The translations under genes and the position numbers were made by a program. Positions 32,495 to 40,867 of a DNA stretch of 64,000 nt are shown in pieces. The stretch's first letter is position 1, and each line of letters opens with the position of its first letter. Location: the NCBI RefSeq assembly GCF_024124665.1, contig NZ_JAMXSB010000004.1:372001-436000 (forward strand), read 5' to 3'. The notes under the pieces were generated by a model that ran no database searches, was not told where the DNA came from, and worked only from the letters and a program-made list of their open reading frames with translations. This DNA comes from Pleionea sp. CnH1-48. Lineage in GTDB: Bacteria > Pseudomonadota > Gammaproteobacteria > Enterobacterales > Kangiellaceae.

Positions 32495-33703
32495 ATGACT
32501 ATTCATGTTTCAGTAAGAAAGTCCATTAGCTGTTTGGCTCTTAGCGCCTTAGGTGTATTAAGCACAGACAGTTTATCAAAAAATTATTCTGTTGCACCAG
32601 AAGCAACGGCCGCCGAAGCCAAAGCATCGTTTAAGGACATTCCATCGCTTAAAGAAGCCTTTATCTCTCCCAAACCTGCGGCAAAAAAAGATGGCATAGC
32701 CGTTGGAAAACTTGGTGTTGATGGAGGAAATAAACGAAAAATCATCGAACTGGCAAAAGAAATTGCTGACAACAAACATGGTCGCTACGACAGCTTATTG
32801 ATTGCTCATAAGGGCAAGCTTTTGTTTGAGTCTTATTACTTGCGTGGCCGTGTCAATCTGCCGCATTTTCAGGCGTCATCGACGAAAGGATATCTAAGTT
32901 TAGCGGTTGGTCGTGCCATTCAGTTAGGTTATTTAACCATGGCAGACTTAGATAAGCCTCTTATCAGTTTTTTGAAAGAACTGGACACTTCAAAACTAAC
33001 TAAGGGTGCAGAAAAAATAACGCTCCACAATGCCATGATTATGAGCTCTGGCGTCGGCCTAAGTCGAGAAAAAATGAATGAGTTAGACAAACAGCCAGCC
33101 CAACTGAAAGGTCAGAAACAGGTTCAAACCTATCTTGAACTTAGCCCGCCTATTTCTTCAGAGTCGCAGAGCTACAATTACAAGCCTGCTGACCCCAAAT
33201 TGGTGATGCAAGTACTTGAAGCCGTTGTTCCTGGCAGCGCTAAAGATTTCATAAAAAAGGAGTTACTTGATAAGTTAGAGATAACAAATTATCAATGGAT
33301 GGATGATGTGAGTGGACTGCCCATGGGACCTTATGGAGCAAAAATGATATCGCGAGATATGCTCAAGTTCGGAACCCTAGCCATGAATAAAGGTAAATGG
33401 AAAGGAGAACAACTGATCCCGGTTGACTATATCACCAAAGCCACCAATCGATTGATTGATGTTGAAGAGATCTTTTTCGTTAATAAGAACGTTTCCAATC
33501 CTGGCTACGGTTATTACTGGTGGTTAGCGGACTTGGAAGTGGGCAATAAAACTTACCTGAGTCAGTCTGCTCAAGGCGGTGGTGGTCAATACATTATTTT
33601 AGTGGAAGAACTTGATCTGATTGTCGTTGTGACGGGGCATAGCCGAGAGCTTAGACCGTTGCAGGTGACTGCTGAGAAGATTTTGCCTGCTTTTATTAAA
33701 TAG
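32495..33703 (+). CDS. Secreted serine hydrolase, beta-lactamase/class C fold, third gene of the esterase operon
   Basis: 402 residues with signal peptide (ISCLALSALGVLS). The catalytic SxxK is SSTK at 128-131 within FQASSTKGYLSLAVG; the second motif appears as YNYKP, i.e. YxN-like with Tyr in the third position displaced (SYNYKPADPKL); a GGGGQY near the end may replace the KTG/HxG triad. A long 85-residue N-terminal extension precedes the fold. It lies 51 bp after the propeller gene, consistent with co-transcription. Likely an esterase or peptidase of the cell envelope rather than a beta-lactamase. Confidence 0.82.
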   Translation: MTIHVSVRKSISCLALSALGVLSTDSLSKNYSVAPEATAAEAKASFKDIPSLKEAFISPKPAAKKDGIAVGKLGVDGGNKRKIIELAKEIADNKHGRYDSLLIAHKGKLLFESYYLRGRVNLPHFQASSTKGYLSLAVGRAIQLGYLTMADLDKPLISFLKELDTSKLTKGAEKITLHNAMIMSSGVGLSREKMNELDKQPAQLKGQKQVQTYLELSPPISSESQSYNYKPADPKLVMQVLEAVVPGSAKDFIKKELLDKLEITNYQWMDDVSGLPMGPYGAKMISRDMLKFGTLAMNKGKWKGEQLIPVDYITKATNRLIDVEEIFFVNKNVSNPGYGYYWWLADLEVGNKTYLSQSAQGGGGQYIILVEELDLIVVVTGHSRELRPLQVTAEKILPAFIK

Positions 33704-33758
33704 AGAGCCGCAGTTTTTCAGAAAGTTAGCTAACTTGCTAACGTCAGAGTCCATCTTA

Positions 33759-33798
33759 TCTCCCTCTTGGAAAGTTTCATCAGCCAACTTGAGGGAGA
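33759..33798 (+). terminator. Terminator of the esterase operon
   Basis: TCTCCCTC (33759-33766) pairs with GAGGGAGA (33791-33798), with an inner TTGG/CCAA stem, and a T-rich tract (TTTGCTCGTTTTGTC) follows within a few bases. It starts 56 bp after the stop. Confidence 0.6.
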
Positions 33799-33913
33799 GC
33801 TTTGCTCGTTTTGTCTCTTTAATTTATTTTTATTCCGATGAGATAAAACTCTGATTGATTTCACTTACTCAGTACGGAGCGCTTTTTTCCAATACTAAGA
33901 GAGGATTTCAACC

Positions 33914-34282
33914 ATGTATGCTGATACAGTGCACTTTCTTTCCTTCATTATCGCTATGATCGCATATATCTCCATCGTAGGTTGGGGGTTAAAAAAAGTG
34001 AGTGGGTTACTCCAGTGCGGAAGTATGTTAATTGAGGTAGAAGATTATGAAGCGGAGAATAACTCTTCCGCTGCGCCGAAAAAAAGCTTCAGTAGAGCTG
34101 TGGGTACTATTGGGGCTTTAGGACTTGCCGCTGTAGTCGTGGCTTTAGGCTTTTGGATTATATATTCTTTATTCTATGATGGAGACTTAAGCCGTATGGA
34201 AGATTTATCAACTTACTTCTTATCAGGCTCTGCATTATTTGCACCTTACGCATTTAATAAAATTTCTAGTGTCTTTAAGTAG
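33914..34282 (+). CDS. Small integral membrane protein, unknown
   Basis: 122 residues with three predicted membrane helices: FLSFIIAMIAYISIVGWGL (about 8-26), TIGALGLAAVVVALGFWIIYSLF (about 65-87) and a weaker one near 101-115 (YFLSGSALFAPYAF). A polar acidic cytoplasmic or periplasmic loop (EVEDYEAENNSS) lies between the first two. GAGAGGA lies about ten bases before the ATG. No family recognised and no functional neighbour; transcription probably independent of the operon before it. Confidence 0.65.
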   Translation: MYADTVHFLSFIIAMIAYISIVGWGLKKVSGLLQCGSMLIEVEDYEAENNSSAAPKKSFSRAVGTIGALGLAAVVVALGFWIIYSLFYDGDLSRMEDLSTYFLSGSALFAPYAFNKISSVFK

Positions 34283-34557
34283 CTGTTAAACGGAGTTCCA
34301 TTTTCCGCTAAGTACTTGCGGGAGAGCATTAGGACAAGGAAGTCCTCAAGATTCGGCTCTTGCTGACTTAGAAAAGGTCCGTGAGGATACTGTAAGTTAT
34401 TGATATTTGGCTTTTATAATTAATTTTCTACCCAAGTAAAACCACCAATAGCAGGATTCTTCAAAAAACGCTCAGGTCCGTTCAAGAATAAGTCCCTCTC
34501 AGGATATATATTTTCACCATAGTATTTAAAAACACATCCTTAAACGAGAGAGCGATC

Positions 34558-34921
34558 ATGAAATCCATTCAATTAGACACTCAAGTTGGCACACTTGCCG
34601 CTTAACCCCTACCATTCAGAACTCTTTCCTAAAGGTGCCAAAGGTCGAGAAGAAATAAAGGCTTACTGGGAACCGTCGTTTAATAACTTTGACGCCATGA
34701 CCTTCGCAATCAGTGAACTTTACGCAATGGAAGACGGAGACAGAGTTTTCGTTCGTTACTCTGGCAGGGTTAAGCTTAAAAACGATGCTGGTTGGTACGA
34801 AAATGACTACTACTCTACGTTTCGATTCAACGATGATGGAGACATTCTGGAGTATGTTGAAATCTTTAATCCGATAACGGCGGCTCGAGGATTTAATTTG
34901 CTCGATAAAATTGTTCGTTAA
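34558..34921 (+). pseudogene. Degraded SnoaL/NTF2-like gene
   Basis: A ribosome site (GAGAGAG) and ATG at 34558 start a frame that stops after 15 codons (TAA at 34603). A second, overlapping frame (from about 34586, only a TTG available) encodes the C-terminal two thirds of a SnoaL-like/NTF2-fold protein: ELFPKGAKGREEIKAYW, RVFVRYSGRVKL, YYSTFRF, ILEYVEIFNPI. The usual N-terminal helix (about 25-30 residues) is missing. The simplest reading is a small deletion plus frameshift joining the old start to the remaining body. It could still be expressed from the TTG as a shortened protein. Confidence 0.6.
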
Positions 34922-35049
34922 AAAGTTTCTATTTCTACCAGCTGTTAGGTCTGCCAGATTAACAGCAAAATTACCTTAGTTTCTAATCCGTAAATTGAGT
35001 TAAGTGCTTCACGTTAAGCTTAAGCTCTATATCAATTGCGGTTGTTAAG

Positions 35050-35083
35050 GTCAGGAAGAGAAAAGTAAAAATCACTTCCTGAC
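35050..35083 (-). terminator. Hairpin after the metallo-beta-lactamase-fold gene
   Basis: GTCAGGAAG and CTTCCTGAC (35050-35058 and 35075-35083) form a 9-bp stem with a 16-nt loop, 20 bp beyond the stop of the minus-strand gene. No T-tract, so tentative. Confidence 0.4.
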
Positions 35084-35103
35084 TTAATGTCGTTAATCAA
35101 TAA

Positions 35104-36657
35104 CTATCCGGCGAGATCAGAAAACAGCCTTCTTAACAAAGTTTCTCTTGAAGGGCGGCTTACTTTTAGCGCTTCCTGTATGTCTGCCCGGCTTAATATT
35201 CTCGCATGGTGCGAAGAAACATAGTGCTCGACGTCGAGTCCTAGCTGATTGATTCTATCCTCTAGCACTTCAAGTCGGTGATAGGCGTCAATATCGGGCC
35301 AACGGCTTGGTGAGTCAAACGCTGTTTGAAGGCTACTGCCGAACATATCTTCAGTAAAGAGTATTTTGTGTTCAGGCAGATAAATAACCAAATTATGATT
35401 CGCATGACTGTTGGGTACGTCAAAAATCATGACTTTGCCTTCGAGCAGAGAGCTTCCGTCGCTTGTCACCAAAAATCGTTCAGCCGACAAAGGCTGTGTT
35501 AAATGCGCCTGCACTGAAGAGATATCTGATGGATGAATGACGAGTTGAGCGCCTTGTTTCACAATATCACTCAATTCCATCATGTGGTCAGTATGATGAT
35601 GAGTCACCAAGTGTTGTTTTACTGGTTTATCTCTGCCAGTTTTTTGTTTAAGCAAAGCCAGTCCTTTTTCCCAATTGCGTGATTGGGTGTCCATCTGCCA
35701 GGCTCCTGCAGAAATATAGTAGTCACCGGCATCAATAAACAAAGTATATGCCCAGTCTTGCCCCACAAAATACACATCTTTTGCCAATTGCCTTAAGGTC
35801 AGCCTGGACACATCCACGGCTTGGGTTTTGGGCTTGGGTTTATAGTGCATAGGCACCTTAAATTGCTCTTCATCGACGGAATTAAAACGCAGGTTTCTAG
35901 ACTCTGTTTGATAGACTGGTCCATTGGAATCACCGACAAACAGCTGTTTCGCCCATAGGATTCCCTGAGTTTTATGATGCTCAAAAAAATCATAGCTGGT
36001 TGTTTGTTGTCCTCGCTTTCTGAGTAATCGACTCAAATAGCCTCGTTGTTGGTTCAGATAAACAATGTATTCATCATTTGAACCTGCTTTTACTGTGAGC
36101 ACATCATGGGCCTCGCCTTTAATGTATGCCACATCAGTCCACTGGGTGTTTTTTCTATCTTTGTGAAGTCGTCTGATGATCAAGGGATCGAGCCATAGGC
36201 TAATGCCCAAATCCGTGTTGTCATAATGGATGTATTTCGTTGATTGGAATAACTGCAATGCGTGGTCCACGGTATACCCCTGACCATCGGCAAAAATTCG
36301 ATGAGTTACCGTCGGCTTCTGAGTGCCATGATTACCCACCAGCCTGGTTGTTGCGCGCTTGAATACTTTTTGTTCATTAACCAAGTCAATGGCTAGCTCA
36401 ATTCGCAGCTTGTCTAGATACGAGATCATCGGCCCCTGTAATGAATGACCGCTTTGCCACTTAGAGTAACGGTTAATGTTATCTGAGAACTCCAGGCTTT
36501 GGAGCTTTAACAAAGCATCGCCGCCATAAGCCTCAATGGCTTTATCAATAATCTGATTTTCTCTAGCGCCAGCAAACACAGTGGGACTAAAGAGGATTAG
36601 CATCAATAGTCTGGTTATCAACAATAATGTCTTGGATTGGTTACTCGAACTGCTCAT
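35104..36657 (-). CDS. Secreted metallo-beta-lactamase-fold hydrolase with N-terminal extension
   Basis: 517 residues. A signal peptide (LLMLILFSPTVFAGA) is followed by about 240 residues of mainly beta structure resembling lipoprotein-carrier-like regions (AIEAYGGDALLKLQSLEF at the start is typical), then the MBL domain. The zinc motif HxHxDH is His353, His355, Asp357, His358 (THHHTDHM); NSHANHN, LFTEDMFG and SSHHARI supply later ligands. The substrate is unknown; family members include lactonases, sulfatases and glyoxalase-II-like enzymes. It is divergent from the propeller regulator at 36877, and an 11-bp repeat array lies 90 bp upstream, the same distance as in the esterase operon. Confidence 0.85.
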   Translation of the reverse strand: MSSSSNQSKTLLLITRLLMLILFSPTVFAGARENQIIDKAIEAYGGDALLKLQSLEFSDNINRYSKWQSGHSLQGPMISYLDKLRIELAIDLVNEQKVFKRATTRLVGNHGTQKPTVTHRIFADGQGYTVDHALQLFQSTKYIHYDNTDLGISLWLDPLIIRRLHKDRKNTQWTDVAYIKGEAHDVLTVKAGSNDEYIVYLNQQRGYLSRLLRKRGQQTTSYDFFEHHKTQGILWAKQLFVGDSNGPVYQTESRNLRFNSVDEEQFKVPMHYKPKPKTQAVDVSRLTLRQLAKDVYFVGQDWAYTLFIDAGDYYISAGAWQMDTQSRNWEKGLALLKQKTGRDKPVKQHLVTHHHTDHMMELSDIVKQGAQLVIHPSDISSVQAHLTQPLSAERFLVTSDGSSLLEGKVMIFDVPNSHANHNLVIYLPEHKILFTEDMFGSSLQTAFDSPSRWPDIDAYHRLEVLEDRINQLGLDVEHYVSSHHARILSRADIQEALKVSRPSRETLLRRLFSDLAG

Positions 36658-36746
36658 TTAGTGATCTCTTTAAGGGTAACCCTGAGGGTTGTGTATTGAA
36701 TAGAGGATTTAACAGAAAACTGTGTACTAAAAGCCACAAAGGCGAG

Positions 36747-36773
36747 CTTATGAAAAGCTGATGAATTACTGAT
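36747..36773 (-). promoter_or_regulatory. TCAG array B: three half-sites at 11-bp spacing upstream of the MBL-fold gene
   Basis: On the minus strand ATCAG, ATCAG and ATAAG begin at 36773, 36762 and 36751, each 11 bp apart, pointing at the MBL-fold gene whose start is 90 bp beyond the last unit. Orientation, period and distance match array A. Confidence 0.6.
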
Positions 36774-36876
36774 GGCCGCTAATGATGAGGCTTTCGGCGA
36801 GATTTAGCGGCTTATCCTCGACATTTAAAATAATTCGCCATACACTGCTGAGCTAGGTTTCGAGGCGCTATATTGC

Positions 36877-39036
36877 ATGCAAGAAAAGACCAAGTTTTAT
36901 ATCGACGACATTCAGATTGATCTGTCTTGTTCTGTTTTAATAAACGGCGAGCAACAGACTCACATTGAGCCCAAAGTGTTAAAGGTTTTTTCGCTGCTGG
37001 CACAACGACAAAATGAAGTGGTGACTCATCAAGAGCTCATGGATCACGTATGGAAGGGCACCGAAGTCGCACCTAATGCATTACAACGTTGTATTGCTAT
37101 CTTGCGCAAAGAGTTGGGTGATGACGCCAAGTCCCCGAAGGTCATAGCCACTCATCCCAGAATAGGCTATCGACTACTCAAGGAGGTTCGTTGGCACACA
37201 CCGTCTACTAAGCAAGAAACATTAGATCTTGGTGAGATTCGAGCGAATGTTAACCCGCGTAGCTTCTATCAGTGGCCATGGCTAGCTTTACTGGCATCCA
37301 TTATTTTATTAGTCGTCATTGTCGTTGCGATGCCTTGGCAAAACTCACCAGCTCACTCGAGCTCACTAAAAAGACAATATAGCCAAATCACTCCGCTAAC
37401 TCAGACCGATGCTCATGAGTCGCACACGTTGTTTAGCCCCGATGCCAAATACTTGATATTTAATCGCTATGCAGGCTCCTGCAAAAATCATATATGGGCC
37501 AAGCATCTAGAGAGTGGAAAAGAAACGCAGTTAACCTCTGAGCCAGGTGAATACGGAGCGGTTAGCTTTACCAGAGACGGGCGCGAGCTAGTGTTTGCGG
37601 CCAATTATCAGTGTGCTCAACAAGCTCAGCTTGTGGTGCAAAATAAAACTGATGCCCAAATGTGCTGGAGTCTAGCAACCTTAGATTTTTCTGTTTCTTT
37701 AACAGAGCCACAAACGCCTCGGTTTCGATATCAATGTCAGGCGGATAGATTACTGACTCCCAAGGCGCTAACGAATCACCAATATGCGTTCCTGCAATTG
37801 GCAGCAGGGCAAATTCACTTAATGCATTACAATGACCTGAATAAAGAACTTAAGTCTTTATACTCTTCTGAGACCCAATACTTATATCACTTTGATTATG
37901 ACCCCAAGCATAAGCGCTTCGCAGTATTCAGCCGAGATAAAGACTTTAACAATATTCTCGAGTTATTGGATGAGCAAGGTAACCTCTATCGCCGCCAAAG
38001 GCTGAAACTACCAGCTGAGTTCAGTCGCTATGAGCTGTTCCGAGCTAAATTTGAGCCTCAAGGCGAATATTTGCTCTCGGTTAATCATGGCAGGTTGTAT
38101 CAAGTCGCTTTGAATGGCCAACTGCAACCGATACAAACGCCAATGACTAATTTAGTCTCTGTAGCTCAAAGTCCTACAGGAAATTCTTTGTTGGCCGTAC
38201 AGGGCAAAAAAGATATTGATGTTGTCGAGTTAACTTTGGGACAGCAAGCTTCGGTTAAAGACAAATCAGATTTAAACAGCGTTTCACTACCTTTTGCTAG
38301 TTTTGCTCGTTCTGCCGCTCAGGAGCGCTTTGCTCTTTACCAACCCGAGGGGGAGCGAGTCGCTTTTATTTCTGATCGTAGTGGTAGCGACCAGCTTTGG
38401 ATTTGGCATGACGGAAAGGCCACTCAACTGAGTTTTGAGATCAACCAGAATACGATTCAAAGCTATAGTTGGTCGCCAGATGGGCGGTTACTGGCATGGG
38501 CATCGGGTGATAGATTAGTAATTACCGATCTGACCGGAAAAATTCGTACTTTTAACACCGATAAGCCCATCTATTCGATATTGTCCTGGTACAAAGAGAA
38601 TCAGTTTTTGGTGTCGCTCAACGATCCTTATCCTGGTGGTCTGTATCATCTGGATATTGAAGCCGCTACTCTCGACTCTCTGGGTATCAATCATGTAGAT
38701 AAAGCCTGGGTGACAGAAAATGCGCTCATCTTCAGCAACACCAGTGGTGATGTCTTTCGCTTGCCTTTTGAAAGCAAGTTGCCTCTTAATGATAACGAAA
38801 GCAAAGCTCTACGACTTCCCAATCTAAATAGTAAAGCCATGGTGGTGACTACAGATTTTATATACAGTGTTGATAGTAATAGTTTAATGCTTAACCAATA
38901 CAATCTTCAGGGAGAGCTAATTCAACCCATTATGCAACTTAAAGGCACTGCTTGGAAACTAACCGATTTTAGGGGGAGGCAGTTGTTGCTCAGCCAATTT
39001 GTCGCCATTCATCATGATATTGTCGTTCTAAAATAA
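36877..39036 (+). CDS. CadC-like membrane regulator with periplasmic TolB/PD40-type propeller (paralogue B)
   Basis: 719 residues, same plan as the protein at 28288: winged helix at about 1-105 (THQELMDHVWKGTEVAPNAL, RCIAILRKELGDD, THPRIGYRLL), a membrane segment near 132-151, then a periplasmic propeller (LFSPDAKYLIFNRYAG, WAKHLESGKETQLTSEPGEYG, YQPEGERVAFISDRSGSDQLW, SWSPDGRLLAWASGD). The shared IWAKH segment and blade order show direct paralogy. It is transcribed away from the MBL-fold hydrolase gene with array B between them. No strong Shine-Dalgarno sequence; GAGG lies about 14 bases before the ATG, so initiation may be weak, as is common for such regulators. Confidence 0.9.
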   Translation: MQEKTKFYIDDIQIDLSCSVLINGEQQTHIEPKVLKVFSLLAQRQNEVVTHQELMDHVWKGTEVAPNALQRCIAILRKELGDDAKSPKVIATHPRIGYRLLKEVRWHTPSTKQETLDLGEIRANVNPRSFYQWPWLALLASIILLVVIVVAMPWQNSPAHSSSLKRQYSQITPLTQTDAHESHTLFSPDAKYLIFNRYAGSCKNHIWAKHLESGKETQLTSEPGEYGAVSFTRDGRELVFAANYQCAQQAQLVVQNKTDAQMCWSLATLDFSVSLTEPQTPRFRYQCQADRLLTPKALTNHQYAFLQLAAGQIHLMHYNDLNKELKSLYSSETQYLYHFDYDPKHKRFAVFSRDKDFNNILELLDEQGNLYRRQRLKLPAEFSRYELFRAKFEPQGEYLLSVNHGRLYQVALNGQLQPIQTPMTNLVSVAQSPTGNSLLAVQGKKDIDVVELTLGQQASVKDKSDLNSVSLPFASFARSAAQERFALYQPEGERVAFISDRSGSDQLWIWHDGKATQLSFEINQNTIQSYSWSPDGRLLAWASGDRLVITDLTGKIRTFNTDKPIYSILSWYKENQFLVSLNDPYPGGLYHLDIEAATLDSLGINHVDKAWVTENALIFSNTSGDVFRLPFESKLPLNDNESKALRLPNLNSKAMVVTTDFIYSVDSNSLMLNQYNLQGELIQPIMQLKGTAWKLTDFRGRQLLLSQFVAIHHDIVVLK

Positions 39037-39216
39037 TTGGTGAAATTAGCTAACTATTGGTCTGTTGTTTTATCGATGCTCACTGAAGCCCTAATTTAGA
39101 CTATAGAAAAAACTTTCAACCAGGGTGCTAAAGCGGCTTAAATGCAAAAAATATCTTGGTACTTTTCTTGGCACTCTGTTTGCTTACTTTCCTCAAAACC
39201 ATTTTGAGAGAGAAAC

Positions 39217-40683
39217 ATGAGCGCCTTGAATCTTCGAACAAAGTTAACCTATTTATTATCTATTTTCCTACTGCTCGTTACTGGAGCAAGTGTCGCGAAC
39301 ACAAATAAAGAAACGACAAGTCGAACCATTTCAAATAAAGCACTCCTTGCCAAAACCGAAGAGATAGTTAAACAGTATGTTGAACCAGGTTGGTTCTCTG
39401 GTAGTTTGATGATAATGAAAGACAACCAAGTTATTTATGAGAAAAGCTATGGATTAGCCGACATAGAAAAAGATATTAAAAACTCTTCTACTACCAAAGT
39501 AAGAATCGGTTCTATCAATAAGCACTTTACCGCCACTTTGGTAATGCAAAAGGTCCAGTCAGGAAAGTTATCGCTCGATGATCAACTGGAGACGTTCGAA
39601 CTGGGATTTCCTAAGGAGATTGCGAGTAAAATAACGGTACGACATTTACTAAACCATACTTCCGGCTTCGCTGATATTTTTAACGAGGAATACATAAAGA
39701 CCTATCGTTCGTTAAAAGATATTAACGATAAGATGCCGCTCTTGATTGATAAACCGCTGATTTCTGAACCTGGTGAGCAGTATAACTACTCCAATTATGG
39801 TTACATTGTATTAGGTGCTATTTTGGAGAAGTTAGAGAACAAGAGTTTTTCATCCATTATTAACGAAAATATCTTCAATGTAATCAAGCTCAAAGATACT
39901 CGTTACGCCTTAACCGAAGAAGTAAAAAACAAAGCCAGAAGTTATCACTTTGGCGCGACTGGAGAAAAAGTAGATCGTACCGATATACTAGAGAATTTAA
40001 CGCCCGATGGTGGAATGTACTCAACACCGCGAGATATTGCGCATTTTTACTCGAGTCTTTTCTTTACTGACAAGTTACTTAATGATGAGTCAAAAGCGGT
40101 CATTGGCAATGGTTATAAACATTCAGCCAGAAAGTGGAACGAAATATTAAACAGCGAAAAAACGCACTGGAACTCTTATGGCGGAGGCCCTGGAGTGAGT
40201 GCAGCTGCCGAAATATTGATGAAAGACAAACTCATTGTGGTGGCGTTAGCCAATACCGATGGTCTTGTGGCTGAGTATATTACTCAACGAATAGTTGATG
40301 AATACAAAGGAAAGCCTCATAAAAAGGTCAAGCTGCCCTTAGGGCTCTTTGCAATGACTTTACTCAAAGAAAAAGGAGGAGACTACCTCATAAAAAATGC
40401 TAAACAAGAGTTTGCTAAAGCAGGATACAGTAACTATCGAGCTAGACCTTTAAACAAGTTGGGTTTCGCTCTTATTAAAAACAATCAGCTTGATAAAGCC
40501 ATTAGTGTCTTTGCCACCAATACTAAACTTTTCCCGGATGATGCCAATGCCTTCGACAGCCTGGCTCATGCCTATGAACAGGCTGGAAATAACACAAAAG
40601 CCTTAGTGAACTATAAAAAAGCGCTTTCGTTAGATGCTAACTTTCAATCCGCCAAGGACGCCATTTTTCGGTTAAGCCAATAG
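39217..40683 (+). CDS. Secreted serine hydrolase (beta-lactamase/class C fold) with C-terminal TPR
   Basis: 488 residues: signal peptide (ending near SVAN, about 28), catalytic domain about 40-375 and a TPR region about 405-485 (AFDSLAHAYEQAGNNTKALVNYKKALSLD). Catalytic motifs: SINK at 99-102, HTSGF, YSNYGY as YxN, and GGGPGVS replacing the third motif. The TPR tail suggests docking to a protein partner. It follows regulator B by 180 bp on the same strand and may be a member of the same local system. FexAGEQYNYSNYGY-type context is common in D-aminopeptidase/esterase EstB relatives. Confidence 0.85.
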   Translation: MSALNLRTKLTYLLSIFLLLVTGASVANTNKETTSRTISNKALLAKTEEIVKQYVEPGWFSGSLMIMKDNQVIYEKSYGLADIEKDIKNSSTTKVRIGSINKHFTATLVMQKVQSGKLSLDDQLETFELGFPKEIASKITVRHLLNHTSGFADIFNEEYIKTYRSLKDINDKMPLLIDKPLISEPGEQYNYSNYGYIVLGAILEKLENKSFSSIINENIFNVIKLKDTRYALTEEVKNKARSYHFGATGEKVDRTDILENLTPDGGMYSTPRDIAHFYSSLFFTDKLLNDESKAVIGNGYKHSARKWNEILNSEKTHWNSYGGGPGVSAAAEILMKDKLIVVALANTDGLVAEYITQRIVDEYKGKPHKKVKLPLGLFAMTLLKEKGGDYLIKNAKQEFAKAGYSNYRARPLNKLGFALIKNNQLDKAISVFATNTKLFPDDANAFDSLAHAYEQAGNNTKALVNYKKALSLDANFQSAKDAIFRLSQ

Positions 40684-40696
40684 CAATGAAAAACGT

Positions 40697-40733
40697 GTGC
40701 TACAAATAAATTGAACGGAGCTATTTGTAGCAC
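40697..40733 (+). terminator. 12-bp hairpin after the TPR serine hydrolase
   Basis: GTGCTACAAATA (40697-40708) and TATTTGTAGCAC (40722-40733) are perfectly complementary with a 13-nt loop, 14 bp past the stop. The T-tract is lacking. Confidence 0.5.
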
Positions 40734-40867
40734 AAGCCCTTGTTGAACGAAACTGATTGCTTTATGCTTCTTACAGCCGTTTGGGTGTAATAAAAAAGTA
40801 CAGAATATATACAAGTTAATATTAGTGATCGTTTATTCGTTTTTTCCAGGGGAGTGTCATCAGTAAG

